A stretch of 38,221 bases of DNA, taken from NCBI GenBank assembly GCA_003223395.1, contig QHUZ01000051.1, forward strand, positions 1 through 38,221, given 5' to 3'. The notes beneath the pieces were generated by a model. It made no database searches. It was given only the letters and a program-made list of their open reading frames with translations, and was not told where the DNA came from. Both the position numbers and the translations under genes were made by a program. Shown in pieces: positions 1 through 7,838 of this stretch; within the stretch, counting starts at the first letter, position 1, and every line of letters starts with the position of its first letter. Source of the DNA: Gemmatimonadota bacterium (GTDB lineage Bacteria > Gemmatimonadota > Gemmatimonadetes > Gemmatimonadales > GWC2-71-9).

Positions 1-1
1 G

Positions 2-568
2 GTGCGGCTCACCGCGGTCTGGGCGCTCGGCGAAATCGAGGACGCCTCCGCGGTGCCGGTGCTCGCGCCGGCCGCGAAGGACCGCGATCCGCGCGTGCGG
101 CAGCAGGCTGCGTGCGCGATGGGGGAAATCGAGAGTGCGCAGGGCATCAGCACGCTCGAAACGTTGATGCGCGATCCCGTCGCCGATGTGCGCAAGACGG
201 CCATCTGGGCGCTGGGCGAGATCGAAGACGGCGGTGCGGTTCCCGCTCTCGCGACGGCGCTCAAGGACTCCGATCCGGACGTGCGCGCGCTGAGCGCGTG
301 GGCCCTGGGTGAGATCGAGGACGGCGCGGCAGTCGAGCCCTTGCTGGTGGCGCTCAAGGACAGCGACGAGGATGTCCGCGCCACCGCCGCCTGGGCGCTG
401 GGAGAAATCGAGAGCCCGCGCGCCTTTGATGGATTGACCGCGGCGCAGCGCGACGAGGCGGGTTCGGTCCGTCGCGCGGCGACATGGGCGCTGCGGCAGA
501 TCGACGACAATGACGACAACCACCACGTCCACGTGCACGTGCGCCCGCGCGTGAAGGTCAAGCCTTGA
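2..568 (+). CDS. HEAT-repeat protein, C-terminal part (5' end outside window)
   Basis: The reading frame is open to the window edge, so only the last ~188 residues are visible. They form about six HEAT units of ~31 residues, each with the pattern D-x-D-V-R-x-x-A-x-W-A-L-G-E-I-E followed by AV-x-x-L--AL-KD. HEAT arrays build alpha-solenoid scaffolds for protein binding; in related bacteria such arrays often follow an M56/BlaR1-type membrane peptidase, but that part would lie upstream and cannot be seen. After the last repeat comes an odd tail rich in Asp, Asn and His (DDNDDNHHVHVHVRPRVKVKP, split here as DDNDDNHH then VHVHVRPRVKV), alternating His and Val, possibly a beta strand or a metal-binding end. 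The stop overlaps the end of the convergent glpD gene by 11 bp. The repeat call is firm; the function is not. Confidence 0.85.
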   Translation: MRLTAVWALGEIEDASAVPVLAPAAKDRDPRVRQQAACAMGEIESAQGISTLETLMRDPVADVRKTAIWALGEIEDGGAVPALATALKDSDPDVRALSAWALGEIEDGAAVEPLLVALKDSDEDVRATAAWALGEIESPRAFDGLTAAQRDEAGSVRRAATWALRQIDDNDDNHHVHVHVRPRVKVKP

Positions 569-2189
569 TGCGGCTTCGCTCGACGATCTGAAAGTAGTCC
601 CGCAGCTCCTCGGCTTCCTTGACGTCGTCCCAGCCGAGGAGCTGCTTCATTCGGGCGGCTACCCGCGGGACGACTGACCGCGCCTGGTCCGCAAGCTCGT
701 AGAACAGGTGCAGGCGCCGGATCAGGATATCCTGGACGCGGACCGCCAATTCCCGCTCGACGGCGTAGCTGACTTCGGCCCAGATCTCGGGCCGGCCGGC
801 GATGATCGGTTCGCCGAGTGGTCGCTCACGATCCACGAGATTGAGCACGGCGGCGGCCTCGCTGCCGTAGTACGCGACCAGGTGCCGCGCCGTCGCCTCG
901 GACGCGCCGCGCGCCCGCGCCGCCTCGACGAGTACCTCGAGCTCCGCAGCCTCTCCACCGGGTAGCGGCAGTCGATCGGTCCGCGCGCGCGCGGGGGCCG
1001 GCCGCCCGTCGAGCTCGTGCAGGCGCGTGGCAACGCGATCCACCACATCCCGTGCCATCACGCGATACGTCGTGAGCTTCCCTCCGGCGATCGAGATCAG
1101 ACCATGCGGGCTTTCGAGCACCCGATGCTCGCGGGACACCTGCGACGGATTGGCGTGGTCCTCGCGCAGCAGCGGTCGCAACCCGGACCACGCCGAGATG
1201 ACGTCAGTCGAGCCCAGGTGCGCGTCCGGAAACGCCGCGTTGGCGGAGCGCAGCAAGTACATCACGTCCGCCGCCGTCACGCGGAGCGCATCAGGAGAAG
1301 CATCAGCGTCGGTGTCGGTCGTCCCGATGTAGGACAGCTCACCCCACGGCAGCACGAACATCACCCGGCCATCGATCTGCGACAGCAGTGTCACCGCGTG
1401 CTCGTTGCCCACGCGCCGGCGCGGCACGGTGACATGCGCGCCTTTGGTGAGCCGCAGCATCGGCACAGCCTGTGAATCATCGAGCTGGCGGAGGTGGTCG
1501 GACCAGGGGCCGGTCGCGTTGACCACGACATTCGCGCGGATGCTCGCGGTCTGGCCCGTCAAGACGTCGCGCACGACGGCGCCCCGTACGCGTCCGTCGG
1601 GCTTCAGCAGCGCCGTCGTCTCGACATAATTGGCCGCGAGCGCGCCGGCGCGGATGGCGCTGCGGACCGTCGCGATGACGAGGCGGGCGTCATCGGTCTG
1701 CGCGTCGTAGTACAGGGCAGCCCCGACGAGACCGCGGTCGCGCAGCGCGGGCTCGACGCGTCGCACCTTCTTGGCGCGGAGCCAGCGGTGCCAGTGCACG
1801 TTGCGGAATACCGACAGGAGATCGTAGAGCCACATCCCGGCACGCAGCTTCCACGCCGGGATCCGGCCGCCGCGATAGACGGGAAACAGGAATGCGAGCG
1901 GCCGGACCAGATGCGGCGCAATCGTCAGGAGGACGCGCCGCTCGCGGCTTGCCTCGAAGACGAGATGAAAGGCGCGTTGCTCGAGATAGCGAATGCCGCC
2001 GTGGATCAGGCGCGATGAATGTGAAGAGGTGCCGGCGCCGAAGTCGGATTTGTCGACGAGCGCCGTGCGGAACCCGCGCAACGCGGCGTCGCGTGCGATC
2101 CCCGCCCCCGTTATGCCGCCGCCGATGATCAGGACGTCCACGGGCGTCTCGACCATGGACGCCAGGGCTGCGGCCCGCGTTTGCTCCAA
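558..2189 (-). CDS. glpD: Aerobic glycerol-3-phosphate dehydrogenase (FAD)
   Basis: Oxidises sn-glycerol 3-phosphate to dihydroxyacetone phosphate and passes electrons from FAD to quinone at the inner membrane. The N-terminus has the FAD-binding Rossmann motif (VLIIGGGITGAGIA), followed by the family signature TSSHSSRLIHGGIRYLE, an internal FAD-dependent oxidoreductase (DAO) domain, and the C-terminal DAO-associated helical domain. At 543 residues the length fits the family. Start: a TTG at 2189 lies just behind GGAGGGGAG and gives the ~17 residues that normally precede the FAD motif; an ATG at 2156 (532 aa) has no Shine-Dalgarno and is the alternative. The longer open frame up to 2348 would run through an intergenic palindrome and into the divergent fadI gene, so I reject it. 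The gene overlaps the convergent HEAT gene by 11 bp. Identity is firm; the start is moderately sure. Confidence 0.93.
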   Translation of the reverse strand: MEQTRAAALASMVETPVDVLIIGGGITGAGIARDAALRGFRTALVDKSDFGAGTSSHSSRLIHGGIRYLEQRAFHLVFEASRERRVLLTIAPHLVRPLAFLFPVYRGGRIPAWKLRAGMWLYDLLSVFRNVHWHRWLRAKKVRRVEPALRDRGLVGAALYYDAQTDDARLVIATVRSAIRAGALAANYVETTALLKPDGRVRGAVVRDVLTGQTASIRANVVVNATGPWSDHLRQLDDSQAVPMLRLTKGAHVTVPRRRVGNEHAVTLLSQIDGRVMFVLPWGELSYIGTTDTDADASPDALRVTAADVMYLLRSANAAFPDAHLGSTDVISAWSGLRPLLREDHANPSQVSREHRVLESPHGLISIAGGKLTTYRVMARDVVDRVATRLHELDGRPAPARARTDRLPLPGGEAAELEVLVEAARARGASEATARHLVAYYGSEAAAVLNLVDRERPLGEPIIAGRPEIWAEVSYAVERELAVRVQDILIRRLHLFYELADQARSVVPRVAARMKQLLGWDDVKEAEELRDYFQIVERSRIKA

Positions 2190-2191
2190 CT

Positions 2192-2206
2192 CCCCTCCAC
2201 TAGGGG
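2192..2206 (-). promoter_or_regulatory. Small hairpin over the glpD ribosome-binding site
   Basis: CCCCT (2192-2196) and AGGGG (2202-2206) are perfect 5-bp inverted arms with a 5-nt loop. In the glpD transcript the arm nearer the gene is part of the GGAGGGGAG Shine-Dalgarno stretch just before the TTG start, so folding would hide it. This is seen in sequence; any regulatory role is inference. Confidence 0.35.
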
Positions 2207-2225
2207 CTGATGGTAGGTTTCCGTT

Positions 2226-2251
2226 CCCCCTCTCCGCGTGCGGAGAGGGGG
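2226..2251. repeat. REP-like perfect palindrome in the glpD/fadI divergent gap
   Basis: Two perfect 12-bp arms, CCCCCTCTCCGC and GCGGAGAGGGGG, are separated by only 2 nt (G2238, T2239). The form (C-rich arm, tiny loop, G-rich arm followed by GTGAGG) resembles the dispersed REP-type palindromes found between genes in many high-GC bacteria. It lies in the 88-bp space between the divergent starts, where promoters for both genes are expected. No T-tract follows, so a terminator is unlikely. Only one copy is in this window. Confidence 0.65.
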
Positions 2252-2277
2252 TGAGGACAAAGGAACGGGGGAATCTA

Positions 2278-3537
2278 ATGCCCGGTCTCAACGGACGGCG
2301 CGTCGCAGTGGTGGCGGGCGTCCGGACGCCGTTCACGAAAGCCGGCACGTCGCTGAAGGAAGCGCGGGCTGTGGATCTCGCGCGCTATGCGGCCCGTGAG
2401 CTGCTCGAGCGCACCAATCTCGATGGCGCCGATGTGGACGACGTGATTTTCGGGCAGGTCGTTGCCTCACCGCTCGTTCCGAATGTCGCGCGCGAGGTGA
2501 GTCTCCTGCCCCAGTTCCCCAAAGAGATCCCCGCCTATTCGCTGAACCGCGCCTGCGCCTCCGGCGGCCAAGCCGTCGCGGACGCGGCCGACGCGATCGC
2601 CACCGGCAACGCGGACGTCGTGTTGGCGGGCGGGGTGGAATCGCTCTCCGACATCCCGATCCTCGCCTCCCGCCGCCTCGCGGACATTCTCGTGGAAGCG
2701 GGCAAGGCCCGATCGCTCGGGGCGCGGCTGCGCACGTTCGCCAAGCTCCGCCCGCGCGACCTGGTCCCGGTCTCGCCTGCGATCGCCGAGCCGTCCACCG
2801 GAGAGACGATGGGCCAGTCGGCGGAAAAGATGGCGAAGGAGAATCACATCTCGCGCGAAGAGCAGGACCGCTGGGCGCTGCGCAGCCACAAGCTGGCGGC
2901 GCAAGGCACGGCCGACGGCCGTCTCACGGCGGAGATCGTGCCCTGGCTTCCCACGCGTCCCGGTGGGCAGGTCGTGCGGCAGGACAACGGCATCAGGACC
3001 GACACGTCGCTCGAGCAGATGGCGAAGCTCAAGCCCGTCTTCGATCGCCGCTACGGCAGCGTTACCGCCGCCAACTCCTCGCCTCTCACCGACGGCGCCT
3101 CAGCCGTATTGCTGATGAGCGACGACGCGGCGCGTGCGCGTGGCTACACGCCGCTCGCCTACGTGCGGTCGCACGCCGTCGCGGCGGTGGACCCCGGTTG
3201 GCAGCTGCTGCAGGCGCCGGTCTGGGCCGTGCCCAAGGCATTGGCGCGCGCCGGTATCCAGTGGAAGGAGCTCGGCCTGATCGAGCTGCACGAGGCATTC
3301 GCATCGCAGGTACTGTCGAATCTCCAGGGATTCGCGGCGAAAGGGTGGGAGATCAACGAGGACATCATCAATGTCATGGGAGGGTCGATTGCGATCGGCC
3401 ATCCCTTCGGCGCCACGGGCGGGCGCCTCGTCACCACCCTCGCCAACGAGATGAAGCGCCGCGATGTGCAGTTTGGGCTGATATCGATCTGCGCGCAGGG
3501 TGGGGAGGCCATCGCGATCGTGCTGGAACGCCGCTAG
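2278..3537 (+). CDS. fadI: Acetyl-CoA acyltransferase (beta-oxidation thiolase)
   Basis: Last step of fatty-acid beta-oxidation: thiolytic cleavage of 3-oxoacyl-CoA to acetyl-CoA and a shortened acyl-CoA. It has 419 residues, the usual thiolase length. Nucleophile Cys93 lies in NRACASGG; His375 is in GHPFGATGGR and the second catalytic Cys405 in ICAQGGEA. The loop HEAFA (His338) replaces the NEAFA of most thiolases, as in the FadI branch. Start: ATG 2278 follows a GGGGGA stretch 5 nt upstream; the frame is open back to 1993, but that part is antisense to glpD. The stop TAG overlaps the GTG start of fadJ, so the two are translationally coupled, as expected for the two subunits of a trifunctional-type beta-oxidation complex. 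Confidence 0.93.
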   Translation: MPGLNGRRVAVVAGVRTPFTKAGTSLKEARAVDLARYAARELLERTNLDGADVDDVIFGQVVASPLVPNVAREVSLLPQFPKEIPAYSLNRACASGGQAVADAADAIATGNADVVLAGGVESLSDIPILASRRLADILVEAGKARSLGARLRTFAKLRPRDLVPVSPAIAEPSTGETMGQSAEKMAKENHISREEQDRWALRSHKLAAQGTADGRLTAEIVPWLPTRPGGQVVRQDNGIRTDTSLEQMAKLKPVFDRRYGSVTAANSSPLTDGASAVLLMSDDAARARGYTPLAYVRSHAVAAVDPGWQLLQAPVWAVPKALARAGIQWKELGLIELHEAFASQVLSNLQGFAAKGWEINEDIINVMGGSIAIGHPFGATGGRLVTTLANEMKRRDVQFGLISICAQGGEAIAIVLERR

Positions 3538-5699
3538 TGTCGACCATCGCTCCGCCGTCGACGCGTACTGCGGCGGCCGTCACCTGGGACGTCGCGGACG
3601 GCATCGCGACCGTCGTGCTCGACGTCAAGGGTCAGACGGTCAACGTCCTTTCGCGCGCGGTCAAAGACGAATTCCTGGCCTGCTTCGCGGCGTTGGCCGA
3701 TGATTCGCAGGTGCGTGCCGTCGCCTTTTTTTCGGGCAAGCCCGAGAACTTCGTCGCAGGCGCCGATATCGAGGAGTTCGTCAAACTCACCTCGGCTGCC
3801 GAAGCCGAACGCCTGTCGGCCGACGGCCAGGAGATGCTCGAGCGCATGGCCCGCTTTCCGAAGCCCATCGCCGTCGGCATTCACGGTGCGTGTCTCGGTG
3901 GCGGACTCGAGTTCGCACTCGCCTGCCATTATCGCGTCGCGACGGACTATCCCAAGACACAGATCGGCTTGCCCGAGGTGCAGCTCGGCATCCTTCCCGC
4001 GGCGGGCGGCTGTCAACGCTTGCCGCGGCTCATCGGCCTGCGTGCCGCGCTCGACATCATCCTCGCCGGCAAGACCGAACGCGCCGCGAAAGCGTTCCGA
4101 CTCGGCATCGTGGACGAACTGGTCCCCCCGGCAATCCTCGCGGACGTCACACTCGCCGCGGCGCGACGTCTGGCGGGCGGCTGGCGTCCAAAGCGCAAGC
4201 GTCCGGGCGGATTCGTGGGATTTCTGCTCGACGGCAATCCGCTGGGCCGGCGGATCGTGTTCCGGATGGCGCGCAAGCAGGTGCTCGAGCGCACGGGCGG
4301 CCATTACCCCGCCCCGCTCGCGGCGCTCGAAGCCGTCGAGTACGGGCTGCGGCACGGCATGGCCGAGGGACTGACACGCGAAGCACAGCTGTTCGGCCAG
4401 CTCGCGGTTACGGACGTCTCTCGCAAGCTCGTGCAGATCTTCTTCGCGACGAATCAGCTCAAAAAGGATTCCGGCGTCGCCAACGCGCCACCTCCGGGGC
4501 GCGTCGAGCGGCTTGGCATCATCGGCTCGGGTTTCATGGGCGCAGGGATCGCCGGGACCGCGGTCGCCCAGGCGGAAGTCGACGTGCGCATGAAGGACGC
4601 GGACCTGGGCCGCGTCGCGCAGGGAATTCTCGCGGCGCGAGCGATTCTGGACGACCGGCTGAAGCGGCGTCGCATCACCAAGTTCGAATACGCGCGGCTC
4701 GTCGCGCTGCTCTCGGGCGGCGACACGTACGCCGGTTTCGGACGCGCGGAGCTGACGATCGAAGCCGTGTTCGAAGAGCTCGGTGTAAAGCAGCAGGTGC
4801 TCCGCGAGGTCGAAGCGGTGCTTCCGCCCACGGGAGTGTTCGCGTCCAACACCTCGACGATTCCGATCACGCGCATCGCCGCAGCCGCGCGCGCGCCCGA
4901 GCGCGTCATCGGGATGCATTTCTTTTCACCCGTCGCGAAGATGCCGCTGCTCGAGGTCATCCCCGGCGCGCGCACCGAGCCGCAGACGATCAGCACGGCG
5001 GTCGCGTTCGGCCGGCGCATGGGCAAGACCGTCATCGTCGTGAAGGACAGTCCGGGTTTCTGGGTGAATCGGATCCTCGCGCCGTACGGCAACGAAGTCG
5101 GTCATCTGCTCGCCGAAGGCGCGTCGATCGAAGATATCGACAGCATGGCCGTGCGATTCGGATTTCCCGTCGGCCCGGTCACGCTGCTCGACGAGGTGGG
5201 GCTCGACGTCGCCCTCAAAGTCGCCGGCGTCATGCAGGAGGCCTACGGCGACCACATTCTGCCCGCGCCTGGTCCCGGGATCGCCGTCCTCGTGCAGGAA
5301 GGCCGTTTGGGTCGCAAGTCAGGCCGCGGTTTCTACATCTACAAGGACGGCAAGAAGCGCGGCGTGGACGACAGCGTCTACAGCTTGCTCGGTGTGCATC
5401 CCAATGGCGGCCCGCGCCCCGCCGAGATTCTGCAACGGCTCGTGCTCCCGATCGTAAATGAGGCTGCACGGGCACTCGGTGAGGCCGTCGTCCGGAACCC
5501 TCGCGACGGTGACATCGGCGCCATCTTCGGATTCGGATTTCCTCCGTTCCGCGGCGGGCCGCTCCGGTACGCGGACGATCTCGGAGCCGAGCGCGTAGTC
5601 ACCGATCTGGAACGGCTCGCCGAGCGGTATGACGCCAGGTTCGCGCCGTGTGAAGTCCTCCAGGAGCATGCCCGCGCCGGGACCAAGTTCTACGCCTGA
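3537..5699 (+). CDS. fadJ: Enoyl-CoA hydratase / 3-hydroxyacyl-CoA dehydrogenase fusion
   Basis: The bifunctional alpha subunit hydrates trans-2-enoyl-CoA and then oxidises the 3-hydroxyacyl-CoA with NAD+. It has 720 residues (E. coli FadJ is about 714). The N-terminal crotonase domain keeps the oxyanion-hole region (NFVAGADIEEF, HGACLGGGLEF) and the two catalytic glutamates, Glu125 and Glu147 (GLPEVQLG). The NAD-binding motif LGIIGSGFMGAGIAG starts near residue 324, NTSTIPIT follows, and the dehydrogenase His in GMHFFSP is near residue 460. The C-terminal 3HCDH domain ends with GFGFPPFRGGPLRYAD. Start: GTG 3537 shares a base with the fadI stop (TAGTG); the open frame extending back to 3198 only overlaps fadI. 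The stop TGA overlaps the next ATG (TGATG). Confidence 0.94.
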   Translation: MSTIAPPSTRTAAAVTWDVADGIATVVLDVKGQTVNVLSRAVKDEFLACFAALADDSQVRAVAFFSGKPENFVAGADIEEFVKLTSAAEAERLSADGQEMLERMARFPKPIAVGIHGACLGGGLEFALACHYRVATDYPKTQIGLPEVQLGILPAAGGCQRLPRLIGLRAALDIILAGKTERAAKAFRLGIVDELVPPAILADVTLAAARRLAGGWRPKRKRPGGFVGFLLDGNPLGRRIVFRMARKQVLERTGGHYPAPLAALEAVEYGLRHGMAEGLTREAQLFGQLAVTDVSRKLVQIFFATNQLKKDSGVANAPPPGRVERLGIIGSGFMGAGIAGTAVAQAEVDVRMKDADLGRVAQGILAARAILDDRLKRRRITKFEYARLVALLSGGDTYAGFGRAELTIEAVFEELGVKQQVLREVEAVLPPTGVFASNTSTIPITRIAAAARAPERVIGMHFFSPVAKMPLLEVIPGARTEPQTISTAVAFGRRMGKTVIVVKDSPGFWVNRILAPYGNEVGHLLAEGASIEDIDSMAVRFGFPVGPVTLLDEVGLDVALKVAGVMQEAYGDHILPAPGPGIAVLVQEGRLGRKSGRGFYIYKDGKKRGVDDSVYSLLGVHPNGGPRPAEILQRLVLPIVNEAARALGEAVVRNPRDGDIGAIFGFGFPPFRGGPLRYADDLGAERVVTDLERLAERYDARFAPCEVLQEHARAGTKFYA

Positions 5700-6631
5700 T
5701 GCTGCGCGCCGGTTTTCTCTGGCTGAGCGAGCAACCGCGCATCTTCAGGATCGTCCGGAAGAACCGGCTTGCGCGCAAGCTGGCGTCGCGGTTCGTTGCC
5801 GGCGAAACAATCGACGAAGCGATGGCGACGGTGCGGGAGCTGAACGCGAATAACCTGTCCGCCTCGCTCGATCTACTCGGCGAGTCGGTACTGCACGCCG
5901 AGGAAGCGCACCGCGCCTGCCATATCTATCTCGAGCTGCTCGAGGGGATTCACAGCGCCGGAGCCAATGCCAACGTCTCGGTGAAGCTCACGCAGATGGG
6001 GCTCGATATCGACGAGCAGCTGTGCGTGAACAACCTGCGCGCGATCATCGGCAAGGCGAAGCAATACGAGTCATTCGTACGCATCGACATGGAGCAGTCG
6101 AGCTACACCGCCAAGACGCTGCAGCTGTTCACGGACGTGCTCCATCCCGCGTTCGGGAACGCGGTCGGCGTCGTGCTGCAATCCTATTTGCGGCGGACCG
6201 CGGCCGACGTGGTCGCGATGATCACGCTGGGCGCACGCGTGCGGCTGTGCAAGGGAGCGTACCAGGAACCCGACGACGTCGCCTTTCCCGAGAAGAGCGA
6301 CGTCGATGCCAACTACATCACCTGTATGGAGCGGTTGCTCGAGCGCGGGAACTACCCCGGCATCGCGACGCACGATGTGAGAATCATCGATCACGCGAAG
6401 GCGTTCACGAAAACCAAGGGCATCTCGCCTGCACGATTCGAATTCCAGATGCTGTACGGTGTGCGGCGCGACCTCCAGTACAAACTGCGGCGCGAAGGCT
6501 ACACCATGCGGGTGTACGTCCCGTTCGGCACCCATTGGTACCCGTATTTGATGCGCCGCCTGGCCGAACGCCCCGCCAACATCGCGTTCATCACGGCGAA
6601 CATTCTCAAAGAATGGACGACACGACGTTAG
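5699..6631 (+). CDS. Proline dehydrogenase
   Basis: FAD enzyme that oxidises L-proline to pyrroline-5-carboxylate, delivering electrons to quinone; first step of proline catabolism. Its 310 residues match the monofunctional PRODH family (not the large PutA fusion). The beta/alpha-barrel signatures are visible: VSVKLTQMGLDID, FVRIDMEQS, LCKGAYQEPDDVAFPEKSD near residue 184, IATHD, and the C-terminal substrate-binding segment FQMLYGVRRDLQYKLRREGY with YVPFGTHWYPYLMRRLAERPAN. The ATG is joined to the fadJ stop (TGATG), so the gene is co-translated with the beta-oxidation pair. No P5C dehydrogenase, its usual pathway partner, lies in this window. The last 19 nt overlap the next small gene. Confidence 0.93.
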   Translation: MLRAGFLWLSEQPRIFRIVRKNRLARKLASRFVAGETIDEAMATVRELNANNLSASLDLLGESVLHAEEAHRACHIYLELLEGIHSAGANANVSVKLTQMGLDIDEQLCVNNLRAIIGKAKQYESFVRIDMEQSSYTAKTLQLFTDVLHPAFGNAVGVVLQSYLRRTAADVVAMITLGARVRLCKGAYQEPDDVAFPEKSDVDANYITCMERLLERGNYPGIATHDVRIIDHAKAFTKTKGISPARFEFQMLYGVRRDLQYKLRREGYTMRVYVPFGTHWYPYLMRRLAERPANIAFITANILKEWTTRR

Positions 6632-6915
6632 GCGGTTACCAGCAAGTACACGGGCGTCCGCCGGCGTTCGGTGCGGCGGACGGCCAGGCGTACTCCGTCG
6701 ATACCTTTGCCGACGACTTGGCTGAGCCCGGCCGGTACGGTGCAGCGTTGCTCTTTGTCCGTTGGGGCGAAGGAGAAAGACCGGTCGGCCACCTGGAGAC
6801 TGATTACCTCGCCTTCGGCGCGACGCCGGACGAAGCGCTGGCACCGGTCCTGGCCTTGACGCTGGAGCAGGTGAAGGCCCATCTCGATCGGTGCGTCGCG
6901 GGGACCAGCGCATGA
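6613..6915 (+). CDS. Conserved-looking small protein of unknown function (100 aa)
   Basis: I do not recognise the family. The 100-residue soluble protein has an aromatic core (RYGAALLFVRW, TDYLAFG) and ends with TPDEALAPVLALTLEQVKAHLDRCV, an amphipathic helix. No signal peptide or membrane segment is present. Codon use matches its neighbours, and it is wedged into the operon: its ATG lies 19 nt inside the proline dehydrogenase gene and its stop overlaps the rsgA start (ATGA). That packing is the main support for it being real. Confidence 0.7.
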   Translation: MDDTTLGGYQQVHGRPPAFGAADGQAYSVDTFADDLAEPGRYGAALLFVRWGEGERPVGHLETDYLAFGATPDEALAPVLALTLEQVKAHLDRCVAGTSA

Positions 6916-7838
6916 CTCCCACGAGCGGCGTCGTGTTGGCGCGCACCGCCGGCGGTTACCGCGTTCACACCGACGCCGGAGAGATCACGGTGACGCTCCG
7001 GGGCAAGCTGAAGTATCAGGACTCGGACCGCGTCGTCCCGGGCGACGTCGTCGTGCTCGAGGGATCGACGATCGCCGAGATCCGCCCGCGGCGTTCGGTA
7101 CTCGCACGTCGCGCGGCGCAGGGCAGCAGCGGCGCGGGTCCCCGGCGCGCACAGCCGGTGGCGGCCAACGTGGATCAAGTGATCGTCGTGAGCTCCGCCC
7201 GTGACCCGGAGCCGAGCCCCCGGATGATCGACCGTTTCCTGGTCATTGCGGAAGCGAACGGTCTTCCCGCGGCGGTGGTCCTCAACAAGATCGAGCTCGA
7301 CCGCGCCGTCGAGGAAAGCTTGGCGCGCCGCTTCAAGACCGCCAGCTATCAACTGCTGGCAACGTCAGTCAAGGCGGATGAAGGCCTCCCCGCGCTGCGC
7401 GATTTGTTGCGCGGTCGGCACTCGGTCTTTACGGGAGCGTCGGGCGCGGGAAAATCGAGTCTGCTCAATGCCCTCGAGCCTGGGCTCAAGCTGCGAGTCG
7501 GCGCGATCAGCGAGAAGTGGCGGACCGGCAAGCACACAACCACCGCCGCAGAGTTGGTGCCTGTTGCCGGCGTCGGTTACGTCGTCGATACTCCCGGACT
7601 CCGCGAAATAGGTGCCTGGGGCATCGATCCCAATGAGCTGGGCGCCTGCTTTCCGGAATTCCGCCCGTATCTCGATCAGTGTCGGTTCGACAACTGCCGA
7701 CACCTCGCCGAGCCCGGCTGTGCCGTCCGTGGGGCGCCGGCCGGCGCCATCGATCCCGATCGGTTGGTGTCCTACGAGCGGATCTACGAGGAAGTCAGCG
7801 AGCCTTCCTGGTCCAGCGGCCGGCGTCGCGGGAGGTGA
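6912..7838 (+). CDS. rsgA: Ribosome small-subunit assembly GTPase RsgA
   Basis: Circularly permuted GTPase that checks late 30S subunit maturation. In the 308-residue protein an OB-fold (about 1-85) precedes the permuted G domain: G4 as NKIE (125-128), then G1 GASGAGKSS (175-183), then G3 DTPG (226-229). The zinc site has the exact family spacing: Cys257, Cys262, His264, Cys270. G4 carries Glu where most GTPases have Asp (NKxD), a conservative change that could weaken guanine specificity. Start ATG 6912 overlaps the preceding stop (ATGA); an upstream in-frame start at 6891 lacks support. It is the last gene of the fad-PRODH operon, an unusual home. Its 3' end overlaps the convergent MazG-like gene by 44 bp. 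Confidence 0.94.
   Translation: MTPTSGVVLARTAGGYRVHTDAGEITVTLRGKLKYQDSDRVVPGDVVVLEGSTIAEIRPRRSVLARRAAQGSSGAGPRRAQPVAANVDQVIVVSSARDPEPSPRMIDRFLVIAEANGLPAAVVLNKIELDRAVEESLARRFKTASYQLLATSVKADEGLPALRDLLRGRHSVFTGASGAGKSSLLNALEPGLKLRVGAISEKWRTGKHTTTAAELVPVAGVGYVVDTPGLREIGAWGIDPNELGACFPEFRPYLDQCRFDNCRHLAEPGCAVRGAPAGAIDPDRLVSYERIYEEVSEPSWSSGRRRGR

Noticed and set aside
2-480. ~93-bp repeats at the window start considered as a DNA repeat array
   Set aside because: They are explained by HEAT units at the protein level, with many silent differences.
3534-4919. 461-codon open frame on the minus strand
   Set aside because: Antisense to fadJ; composition typical of high-GC shadow frames, while the plus-strand frame has clear catalytic motifs.
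3890-5461. 523-codon open frame on the plus strand
   Set aside because: Second frame over fadJ; Arg-rich with no recognisable domain.
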